The position numbers were made by a program, and so were the translations under genes. Positions 1 to 5,952 of a stretch of DNA of 12,172 nucleotides are shown here, one piece after another. The stretch's first letter is position 1. Each line of letters begins with the position of its first letter. Under the pieces are notes generated by a model. The model did no database searches. It had not been told where the DNA came from and worked only from the letters and a program-made list of their open reading frames with translations. Source of the DNA: CANRIN01 sp964493515 (GTDB taxonomy: Bacteria > Bacillota > Clostridia > Oscillospirales > JAAYOS01). The stretch is from NCBI GenBank assembly GCA_964493515.1, contig CAZBNJ010000048.1, positions 1 through 12,172 on the forward strand. Reading direction: 5' to 3'.

Positions 1-355
1 CCGTCCTGTTTTGCAGCAGCTGCGCGAGCAGGGCGATAAACGCCGAGTTTGACGGACGCTTTTCGACATACAGTCCAAGTCCTTCGTAGAAGTGCTTCAG
101 CGCGCCGCTCGACCACGCGTAGTTTATCGCGGTCCGTATGTTGCGCTCAACGCTGGACGGAGTGGTGCCGAACAGCGCCGCGATCTCGGGATAGAGGTCG
201 GAGACGACTTTGAGATGCCCCGCGCCGTATTTGAGTGTCAGTTCGACACCAGCGCAGGTCGTGGGAAAGCCGTTCAGATGCGGCGAAATTCCGGTCTGCA
301 TGAGCAATCGTCCAACATCGCGAGAATACAACTGAGAAAAGCTAGACATGTCCAT
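1..355 (-). CDS. Stand-alone Spo0A C-terminal DNA-binding domain protein (3' end beyond window)
   Basis: This is my own reading of the minus strand; 118 codons are visible and no stop is reached before the window edge. The family is the DNA-binding (sigma-factor-contacting) domain of the sporulation response regulator Spo0A. Seen: LTLKYGAGHLKVVSDLYPEI at residues 39-58, the recognition-helix region TTPSSVERNIRTAINYAW at 64-81 (compare TTASRVERAIRHAIEVAW in classical Spo0A), and a Spo0A-like tail RPSNSAFIALLAQLL at 100-114, so the true end is probably close. The start at 355 has a strong ribosome binding site (GGGGGAG, 6 nt spacer). An in-frame TAA at 389-391 just upstream rules out a fused receiver domain. 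The protein therefore lacks a phosphorylation module and is not the master regulator itself. The first Arg of the usual SRVER is Ser (SSVER). It is probably a small transcription factor; its targets are unknown, and the divergent sugar operon is a candidate. Confidence 0.88.
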   Translation of the reverse strand, partial: MDMSSFSQLYSRDVGRLLMQTGISPHLNGFPTTCAGVELTLKYGAGHLKVVSDLYPEIAALFGTTPSSVERNIRTAINYAWSSGALKHFYEGLGLYVEKRPSNSAFIALLAQLLQNRT

Positions 356-361
356 AAGCAA

Positions 362-369
362 CTCCCCCT
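362..369 (-). promoter_or_regulatory. Ribosome binding site of the Spo0A-C gene
   Basis: The minus strand reads AGGGGGAG, six bases before the ATG at 355. It supports that start over the second in-frame ATG at 349, and shows that translation begins at the isolated DNA-binding domain. Confidence 0.7.
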
Positions 370-393
370 GGAAAATATTCCCAACGCTTTATA

Positions 394-422
394 ATGATAT
401 CAAATGAATGTCAGAAAATCAA
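394..422 (-). promoter_or_regulatory. Putative sigma-A promoter of the Spo0A-C gene
   Basis: On the minus strand TTGATT (417-422) and TATCAT (394-399) are separated by exactly 17 bp. Four and five of six positions match the -35 and -10 consensus. The predicted transcript would start about 30 bases before the gene. This is inference from motif fit only. Confidence 0.4.
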
Positions 423-471
423 GGCTATTGCGGTGATTTGACAGGCAAGCCGACAAATGGGCGTTCATTTC

Positions 472-498
472 GGTCGATAAATGTCGAAATATGTCGGG
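472..498 (+). promoter_or_regulatory. Three Spo0A-box-like motifs at 10-bp spacing
   Basis: GTCG occurs at 473, 483 and 493, exactly one helical turn apart and in the same orientation. The middle unit is the full 0A box TGTCGAA (482-488). The flanking units, GGTCGAT (472-478) and TGTCGGG (492-498), match 5 of 7 positions. Head-to-tail 0A boxes about 10 bp apart are a known binding arrangement for the Spo0A DNA-binding domain. The array sits roughly midway between the divergent Spo0A-C and sugar-operon promoters. Binding is inferred, not shown. Confidence 0.45.
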
Positions 499-570
499 CG
501 CGGAAATCAAAGCGGCTGACTACGGGGAATGGACGGCGGATTTTTGCCGCGTGAAACTGTGCGTTCGGCT

Positions 571-599
571 TTGACATACGAAATCCTTTGTGATATAAT
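571..599 (+). promoter_or_regulatory. Consensus sigma-A promoter of the sugar operon
   Basis: TTGACA at 571-576 and TATAAT at 594-599 are separated by 17 bp, a perfect match to the housekeeping consensus. Transcription should start near 606, leaving about 57 bases of leader before the first gene at 663. The surrounding 356-662 region contains no gene I can support. Confidence 0.85.
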
Positions 600-662
600 G
601 ATAGAAAACGTATGGATGCAAGCGGATTTTTTGAGAAAAATAACCGACAAAGCGGAGGGCAT

Positions 663-1484
663 ATGCAGCAGATATCCACGTTCTATGACCACATCCGGGC
701 AGTCTCCGAGCAGGAGGGCGTGACCGTCGTCGAGGCGATGCAGCGAGTGCGCGCGCTCGGCGTGACCGCGCTGGAGGTGTCCAGCTTCAACCTGAAAGAC
801 CGCGTGCGCGAAGTGGCGGAAGAGCTTGCGGCGGGCGGACTCGCGGTCGCAAGCGTGCCGGTTTTCATGGACCTCGGCAGGGACGACGACGTGCGCGGTC
901 AGTGCGAGCCGTACTTCGAGGCGACGCGCGAGCTTTATGCGGACAAGGTGCTCGTAATCCCAGGATTTTTCGCGCCGGAGGACGACGAGAGCGAGCGTGA
1001 GCGCGTGACAGAGCGGATGAAGGACGGCGTGAACAGAGTATCCGAGATCGCGAAAGAGTACGATATTTCACTGATAATGGAGGATTTCGATAACCTTCTG
1101 TCCCCGATAAACAGCGCAGAGGGACTGCGCGCCTTTCTCGATGCGTGCCCGTCGCTCGGATGCTGCTTTGACACCGGAAATTTCCGGATTACCGGCGGCG
1201 ACGAGCTTGCGGCTTACGACCTGCTGCGCGACCGCGTGAAATATGTCCATCTCAAGGACAGAAAGTACGCCCGCGGCATTGCGGATAAACGCATCCCGAC
1301 CTGCACCGACGGCACGCAGCTGCTGCCCTGCGCGGTCGGAAGCGGCGACATCAGGATGGGCAAGCTTGCGGCGCGCATCAAGGCGGACGGCTACGACGGC
1401 GGCGTCGCGATCGAGTTCTACGGCGCGAGCCCGATGCTGGGCACCATCGCGAAATCGGTGGAATGGGTGCGTGAAAACTTCTGA
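663..1484 (+). CDS. Sugar phosphate isomerase/epimerase (xylose isomerase-like TIM barrel)
   Basis: A 273-residue protein of the xylose-isomerase-like TIM-barrel superfamily, which includes IolE, ketose 3-epimerases and hydroxypyruvate isomerase. Metal-dependent members move a carbonyl or epimerise a carbon through an enediolate. The four expected metal ligands are visible: E140 in IMEDFDN, D170 in CCFDTGNF, H196 in YVHLKD and E251 in VAIEFYG. The start at 663 is chosen because GGAGG (654-658) precedes it; an in-frame ATG at 612 has no such site and lies only about 6 bases after the predicted transcript start. It is the first gene of the probable operon, with the HAD gene 17 bases downstream. 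The exact substrate cannot be read from the sequence; a sugar or sugar phosphate of the downstream pathway is the natural guess. No signal peptide is seen, so it should be cytoplasmic. Confidence 0.85.
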   Translation: MQQISTFYDHIRAVSEQEGVTVVEAMQRVRALGVTALEVSSFNLKDRVREVAEELAAGGLAVASVPVFMDLGRDDDVRGQCEPYFEATRELYADKVLVIPGFFAPEDDESERERVTERMKDGVNRVSEIAKEYDISLIMEDFDNLLSPINSAEGLRAFLDACPSLGCCFDTGNFRITGGDELAAYDLLRDRVKYVHLKDRKYARGIADKRIPTCTDGTQLLPCAVGSGDIRMGKLAARIKADGYDGGVAIEFYGASPMLGTIAKSVEWVRENF

Positions 1485-1501
1485 AACATGGGAGAAACTG
1501 C

Positions 1502-2239
1502 ATGGAAGAGCCACGGATGATACTGTTCGACTACGGACACACGCTGCTCTATGAGCAGGATTTCAGCTTTCTGCTCGGCGAACAGGCGGTGTTCAAATAC
1601 ATAACCGAAAACCCGCATAACATCACGCCGGAACAGTCAAACGACTTTGCAGGCAAACTTTTCGCGGACTTTGACCGCGCGAGGCAGCTTGGATTTGAGA
1701 TTCACGAGTGGCAGGCGCTCCGCACGCAGTATGAGCGGCTTGGACTGAAATTTTCGCTGCCGATGGACGAGCTTGAGACGGTCATGTGGGACGCGGTGTC
1801 GATTGGCTCGCAAATGCCGAAGGTGGAGCGGATGCTCGCCTTCCTGAAGGAGAGCGGCATACGAAGCGGCGTCATCTCGAACATCGGATGGTCGGGCACT
1901 GCGCTCGAGCGCCGCATAAATCGCCTGCTGCCCGAAAACGAGTTTGAGTTCATCATCGCGTCGAGCGAGTACGGCATACGCAAACCGAATCCGCTGCTGT
2001 TCGAGATAGCGCTCGAGAAGGCGGGGCTTAGCGCGTCCGATGTGTGGTACTGCGGCGACAGCATCAAAGCGGACGTGTACGGCGCGCACGGCGTGGGCAT
2101 CTTCCCGGTGCTCTACACCTGCAAGACGGTGGAGCGCAGCGATTGGACGGCGAATCAGGAGGAGGATCCGCAGTTCGATTTCGAGTTTTTGCACATACAC
2201 GACTGGGACGAGATGGTCGACCTGCTGAAAACATTGTGA
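1502..2239 (+). CDS. HAD-superfamily hydrolase (probable sugar phosphatase)
   Basis: A 245-residue HAD-like hydrolase. Motif I is FDYGHTLL with the predicted nucleophile D10. Motif II is S126 in VISNIG, motif III is K161 in RKPNP, and motif IV is GDSIKAD with D186 and D191. A helical cap should lie between motifs I and II (about residues 20-105), as in subfamily I. Oddly, the Asp normally found two residues after the nucleophile is Gly12, giving D-x-G rather than D-x-D; some HAD phosphatases such as YihX (DLGN) share this, so loss of activity does not follow. The ribosome binding site GGGAGA (1490-1495) supports the start. It sits between two sugar isomerase genes, so dephosphorylation of a sugar phosphate or a repair role is plausible, but the substrate is unknown. 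Confidence 0.85.
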   Translation: MEEPRMILFDYGHTLLYEQDFSFLLGEQAVFKYITENPHNITPEQSNDFAGKLFADFDRARQLGFEIHEWQALRTQYERLGLKFSLPMDELETVMWDAVSIGSQMPKVERMLAFLKESGIRSGVISNIGWSGTALERRINRLLPENEFEFIIASSEYGIRKPNPLLFEIALEKAGLSASDVWYCGDSIKADVYGAHGVGIFPVLYTCKTVERSDWTANQEEDPQFDFEFLHIHDWDEMVDLLKTL

Positions 2240-2264
2240 CAAAAAGTTTATTAAAACTTACAAA
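2236..2264 (+). promoter_or_regulatory. Possible internal promoter before the FucI-like gene
   Basis: The short gap between the HAD and isomerase genes is strikingly AT-rich compared with its surroundings. It contains GTGACA (2236-2241) and TACAAA (2259-2264) with a 17-bp spacer, giving 5/6 and 4/6 consensus matches. It could boost expression of the isomerase-kinase-AraD segment. The fit is moderate and AT-rich DNA yields such matches by chance. Confidence 0.3.
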
Positions 2265-2275
2265 TAATTAAAAAT

Positions 2276-2280
2276 GGAGG
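2276..2280 (+). promoter_or_regulatory. Ribosome binding site deciding the FucI-like start
   Basis: GGAGG lies 8 bases before the ATG at 2289 and overlaps the alternative ATG at 2274, so the downstream ATG is the real start. Confidence 0.75.
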
Positions 2281-2288
2281 CAATCAAC

Positions 2289-3764
2289 ATGGCAAACATT
2301 CCCGAACTCAAACTTGGCATCATATCGGTCAGCCGCAGCTGCTTTCCGATGAGCCTCAGCGAGCGTCGACGCAAGGCGGTCGTAGAGGCATACGGCGCGG
2401 GCATCTACGAGTGCCCGATAACCGTTGAGAACGAGCGCGACGCGAAGAAAGCGGTCGAAGACGTCCGCAAAAACGGCGTGAACGCGCTGGTCGTCTACCT
2501 CGGCAACTTCGGCCCTGAGACGCCGGAGACGCTCATCGCCGAGTGGTTCGGCTCGCCGGTGATGTACGCCGCCGCTGCGGAGGGTGACGGAGACCTTCAC
2601 GACGGTCGCGGCGACGCCTACTGCGGTATGCTCAACTGCTCGTACAACCTTGGACTGCGCGGCATCCGTGCGTACATACCCGAGTATCCGGTGGGTACGG
2701 CGGGCGAGGTCGCGGAGATGATTCGCGGTTTTGCGCCGATAGCCCGCGCGATAGTTGGCCTGCAGAACCTGAAGATAATCACCTTCGGCCCGCGCCCGGA
2801 CGACTTCCTCGCCTGCAACGCGCCGATAAAGCCGCTGTACGACCTCGGTGTCGCGGTGGAGGAGAACAGCGAGCTTGACCTGCTCGTCGCGTACAACAAG
2901 CACAAGAACGACCCGCGCATCCCCGCAAAGCAGGCGGAGATGGAGGCGGAACTTGGCGCGAACAATCCGTATGCGGGCGTGCTGCCGCGCCTTGCGCAGT
3001 ACGAGCTGACGCTTGAGGACTGGATAGCCGAGCACAGGGGTGCGCGCGAGTATGTCGCGATTGCCGCGAAGTGCTGGCCGGCGTTCCAGACCGAGTTCGG
3101 CTTCGTGCCCTGCTATGTGAACTCCCGCCTGACCGGACGCGGGATACCGGTCAGCTGCGAAGTGGATGTATACGGCGCTCTCAGCGAGTACATCGGCGCG
3201 TGCGTGAGCCTCCTGCCCACAACGCTGCTGGACATAAACAACACCGTGCCGCAGTCGCTGTACGACCGCTCGATAGCGGGCAAGCACCCGTACAAGCTCT
3301 GCGAGACGTTCATGGGCTTCCACTGCGGAAACACCTGCTCGGCACTATTGAAGGACCCGCACATGGGCTATCAGCTCATCATGAAGCGAGACCTCGAGCC
3401 GGATCTGCCCGAGCCGGACATCACGCGCGGCACGATCGAGGGAAATATCAAGCCGGGCAAGGTCACGGTCTATCGCCTGCAGTCGACGGCGGACACGCAG
3501 CTTCGCGCATATGTCGCCGAGGGCGAGGTCATGGACATGGACTGCGAGAGCTTTGGCAGCATCGGCGCGTTCGGCATACCCGAGATGGCGCGCTTCTATC
3601 GCCATGTGCTCATCCAAAAGCAGTTCCCGCACCACGCGGCGGTGGCGTTCGGAGAGCAGGGAGCGGCGATATTCGAGGTGTTCAAGCTGCTCGGCATAGC
3701 CGATGTCAGCTACAATCAGCCCGCGTCGCTGCCCTATCCGGGCGAGAATCCGTTCGGCAGATGA
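2289..3764 (+). CDS. L-fucose/L-arabinose isomerase family protein
   Basis: A 491-residue member of the FucI/AraA-like aldose-ketose isomerase family, which are Mn-dependent cytoplasmic enzymes. E291 (SCEVDVYG) and D315 (LLDINN) are 24 residues apart, the same spacing as the metal ligands E337 and D361 of E. coli FucI. A C-terminal His in PHHAAVAFG (H448 or H449) fits the third ligand. The start at 2289 is chosen because GGAGG at 2276-2280 lies 8 bases ahead; the in-frame ATG at 2274 overlaps that site. The stop overlaps the kinase start (ATGA), implying translational coupling. Followed by an FGGY kinase and AraD, it most likely makes the ketose of an L-arabinose-type pathway in the position of AraA, though it resembles FucI more than classical AraA. 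Substrates such as L-fucose, D-arabinose or another aldose cannot be excluded. Confidence 0.88.
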   Translation: MANIPELKLGIISVSRSCFPMSLSERRRKAVVEAYGAGIYECPITVENERDAKKAVEDVRKNGVNALVVYLGNFGPETPETLIAEWFGSPVMYAAAAEGDGDLHDGRGDAYCGMLNCSYNLGLRGIRAYIPEYPVGTAGEVAEMIRGFAPIARAIVGLQNLKIITFGPRPDDFLACNAPIKPLYDLGVAVEENSELDLLVAYNKHKNDPRIPAKQAEMEAELGANNPYAGVLPRLAQYELTLEDWIAEHRGAREYVAIAAKCWPAFQTEFGFVPCYVNSRLTGRGIPVSCEVDVYGALSEYIGACVSLLPTTLLDINNTVPQSLYDRSIAGKHPYKLCETFMGFHCGNTCSALLKDPHMGYQLIMKRDLEPDLPEPDITRGTIEGNIKPGKVTVYRLQSTADTQLRAYVAEGEVMDMDCESFGSIGAFGIPEMARFYRHVLIQKQFPHHAAVAFGEQGAAIFEVFKLLGIADVSYNQPASLPYPGENPFGR

Positions 3765-5304
3765 CAGACGCTAAGAAGACCATCGAGTCGGGCGAAACGG
3801 CGCTTGGCATAGAGCTTGGCTCGACACGGATAAAGGCGGTGCTTGTCGGCCGCGACCATGCGCCGCTCGCAAGCGGTGTTTTCGAGTGGGAGAACAGCCT
3901 TGTAAACGGCGTGTGGACATACGACATAGACGACGCGGTGCGCGGGGTGCAGAGCTGCTACGCGGCTCTGAAAGCCGACGCGCTCGACCGCCACGGCGCA
4001 CGGATAACGAAGCTCGGCGCGCTCGGCGTGAGCGGCATGATGCACGGATATCTGCCGCTTGACCGCGCGGGCCTGCCGCTCTGCGAGTTCCGCACATGGC
4101 GCAACACGATGACCGAGCGGTCGGCGGCGGAGCTTTCCGAGCTGTTCGGCTTCAACGTGCCGCAGCGATGGAGCGTCGCGCATCTCGACCGCGCGCTGCT
4201 CTGCGATGAGCCGCATGTCGCGGACATCGACCGACTGACCACGCTTGCGGGGTACATCCACGAGAGACTGGGAGGCAGGACGTGCGTCGGCGTGGGAGAG
4301 GCGAGCGGTATGTTCCCGCTGGACGGCTCGCGATACGACGAGGAGATGCTTGACAAATTCGACGCGCGCCACGCGTCGAGGGGACTGCCGTGGAAGATCC
4401 GCGACATACTGCCCGAGCCGGTGTCGGCGGGCGGCGACGCGGGCAGGCTGTCGAGCGGCGGCGCGATGATGCTCGACCCGAGCGGAGAGCTTGAGCCGGG
4501 GGCGCTGCTCGCACCTCCGGAGGGCGACGCGGGGACGGGCATGGCGGCTACGAACAGCGTATCGCCGAACACCGGAAACATATCGGCGGGCACGTCGGTG
4601 TTCCTAATGGCGGTGCTTGAGCGGCCGCTGTCAAGACCGTACCCCGAAATTGACATCGTCGCAACGCCGGACGGCGCGCCGGTGGCGATGGTCCACTGCA
4701 ACAACTGTTCAAACGAGATAGACGCGTGGGCGGACATCTTCGAGGGACTGCTCGGCGCGCTTGGGATAAGCCGCCCGCGCGGAGAGATATACGACGCGAT
4801 GTTCGCCTCGGCGATGAAGGGCGCGCCCGACTGCGGCGGTGTCTACGCTATAAACTATCTGTCCGGCGAGCCGATAACCGGCTTTGCGGAGGGTCGCCCG
4901 ATGGTGCTGCGCACGCCCGATTCGCGGATGGATTTCGACAACTTCACGCGCGCGCAGCTCTATTCGTCGACCGCGACGCTCGCCGCTGGCATGGAGATAC
5001 TCCGCGCGGAGAATGTGCGCCCGACGCGTATGTCCGGCCACGGCGGGTTCTTCAAGGCGGAGCGCGCCGGCGCACAGGTGATGGCGGACGCGCTGGGTAC
5101 GGCGGTAGGCACGCTTTCGACGGCGGGCGAGGGCGGCCCGTGGGGGATGGCTCTGCTCGCGGCATACGCGCTGTGGAGGTCGGACGGCGAGCGGCTTTGC
5201 GACTATCTCGAAAACCGGGTATTCGCGGCGAGCGCGAGCACGACTTGTGAGCCGACGGTCGACGGAGCACGCGGCTTTGCGGATTGGATGAAGGTCTGGC
5301 GCTC
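3761..5304 (+). CDS. FGGY-family carbohydrate kinase, ribulokinase-like (3' end in gap)
   Basis: Five hundred and fourteen residues are visible before the run of N. FGGY kinases phosphorylate ketoses and polyols with ATP. Seen: the N-terminal phosphate-binding segment ALGIELGSTRIK (residues 14-25), the sugar-domain segment ALGVSGMMHG, the predicted catalytic base D256 in GDAGTGMAATN, and the glycine-rich ATP-domain segment TGNISAGTS. The start overlaps the isomerase stop (ATGA) with no clear ribosome binding site, so translation is probably coupled. The last visible codons (FADWMKVWR) resemble the region shortly before the C-terminus of ribulokinase-type enzymes, so perhaps 15-20 residues are lost. 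In context the product should be a ketose 5-phosphate that AraD can use, that is L-ribulokinase activity, but the sequence is not a close AraB. No stop codon is visible. Confidence 0.88.
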
Positions 5305-5404
5305 NNNNNNNNNNNNNNNNNNNNNNNNNNNNNNNNNNNNNNNNNNNNNNNNNNNNNNNNNNNNNNNNNNNNNNNNNNNNNNNNNNNNNNNNNNNNNNNN
5401 NNNN
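5305..5404. other. Assembly gap of exactly 100 N
   Basis: Exactly 100 undetermined bases sit between the kinase and araD. A round 100 usually marks a scaffold join of unknown length. Aligned with E. coli AraD, about 66 residues (about 198 bases) of AraD are missing, plus the end of the kinase, so the true gap must exceed the number of N shown. Confidence 0.95.
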
Positions 5405-5905
5405 GTGGAGGGAGAGCTGCGGCCGTCCAGCGACACGCCGACGCACCTCGAGCTGTACCGCAGATTCACAAGTATCGGCGGCATCACGCACACCCACAGC
5501 ACAAACGCGGTCGCCTTCGCGCAGGCGAGGATGGACATTCTCTGCTATGGCACGACCCATGCCGACTACTTCGCGGGCGCGATACCCTGCACGCGCGACC
5601 TGACCGAGGCCGAGGTCGACGGCGACTACGAGCTTGCAACCGGCAGGGTGATAGCCGAGACGTTCGAGACGCGCGGAATCGACCCGACGCACACTCCGGC
5701 GGTGCTCTGCGCCAACCACGGCCCGTTTGCGTGGGGGAAGGACGCGGCGCAGTCGGTCTACCATGCGGCGGTGCTTGAGGAGGTCGCAAAGATGGCGCTG
5801 CTCACGCGCACGCTCGACCGTGACGCGCGTCCTGCGCCGGAGTATGTTCAGTGTAAACATTTTATGCGAAAGCACGGCCCAAACGCCTATTACGGGCAGA
5901 ATTGA
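5405..5905 (+). CDS. araD: L-ribulose-5-phosphate 4-epimerase AraD (5' end in gap)
   Basis: One hundred and sixty-six C-terminal residues of an AraD-class class-II aldolase-fold epimerase, which converts L-ribulose 5-phosphate to D-xylulose 5-phosphate and feeds the pentose phosphate pathway. Compared with the E. coli protein as I recall it, the fragment begins near residue 67. It keeps PSSDTPTH (D76), the zinc ligands H95 and H97 in GGITHTHS, D120 in THADYF, the third zinc ligand H171 in NHGPFAWGK, and the C-terminal AYYGQ with the Tyr-229 region. All known catalytic positions in the visible part are intact. The fragment is in frame with the kinase across the N run only by accident of gap length; the two should be separate genes. 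No terminator is seen before the esterase gene 47 bases downstream. The related L-xylulose or L-fuculose enzymes fit less well. Confidence 0.93.
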   Translation: MEGELRPSSDTPTHLELYRRFTSIGGITHTHSTNAVAFAQARMDILCYGTTHADYFAGAIPCTRDLTEAEVDGDYELATGRVIAETFETRGIDPTHTPAVLCANHGPFAWGKDAAQSVYHAAVLEEVAKMALLTRTLDRDARPAPEYVQCKHFMRKHGPNAYYGQN

Positions 5906-5937
5906 ACCTGTTTTGTCAGCAAACCCCAAAAATTTTT

Positions 5938-5944
5938 GAGGAGG
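5938..5944 (+). promoter_or_regulatory. Ribosome binding site deciding the esterase start
   Basis: GAGGAGG, 8 bases before the ATG at 5953, selects that start over the in-frame ATG at 5902, which lies inside the end of araD. Confidence 0.8.
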
Positions 5945-5952
5945 AAATATGT

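Noticed and set aside
92..394. A 100-codon plus-strand frame at the left edge
   Set aside because: It overlaps the minus-strand Spo0A-C gene, which has the recognisable domain and ribosome binding site.
612..662. Upstream start for the TIM-barrel gene
   Set aside because: There is no ribosome binding site, it lies only about 6 bases after the predicted transcript start, and the extra 17 residues do not look like the family's N-terminus.
356..662. Search for a riboswitch, tRNA, small RNA, CRISPR repeat or mobile-element end in the largest intergenic region
   Set aside because: Only promoter-like and 0A-like motifs are evident. The short GCGG/CCGC hairpin near 536-550 is too small to call.
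2242..2258. AT-only inverted repeat (AAGTTT/AAACTT) between the HAD and isomerase genes
   Set aside because: Six A/T pairs give too weak a stem for a terminator, and no T run follows.
3071..5905. A single 944-codon frame suggesting a kinase-AraD fusion protein
   Set aside because: The join passes through 100 N of arbitrary length, and the part before 3761 is a shadow of the isomerase gene. About 66 residues of AraD and the end of the kinase are missing, so two separate genes are expected.
5902..5952. Upstream start for the carboxylesterase
   Set aside because: It lies within the end of araD, and the GAGGAGG at 5938-5944 points to the ATG at 5953.
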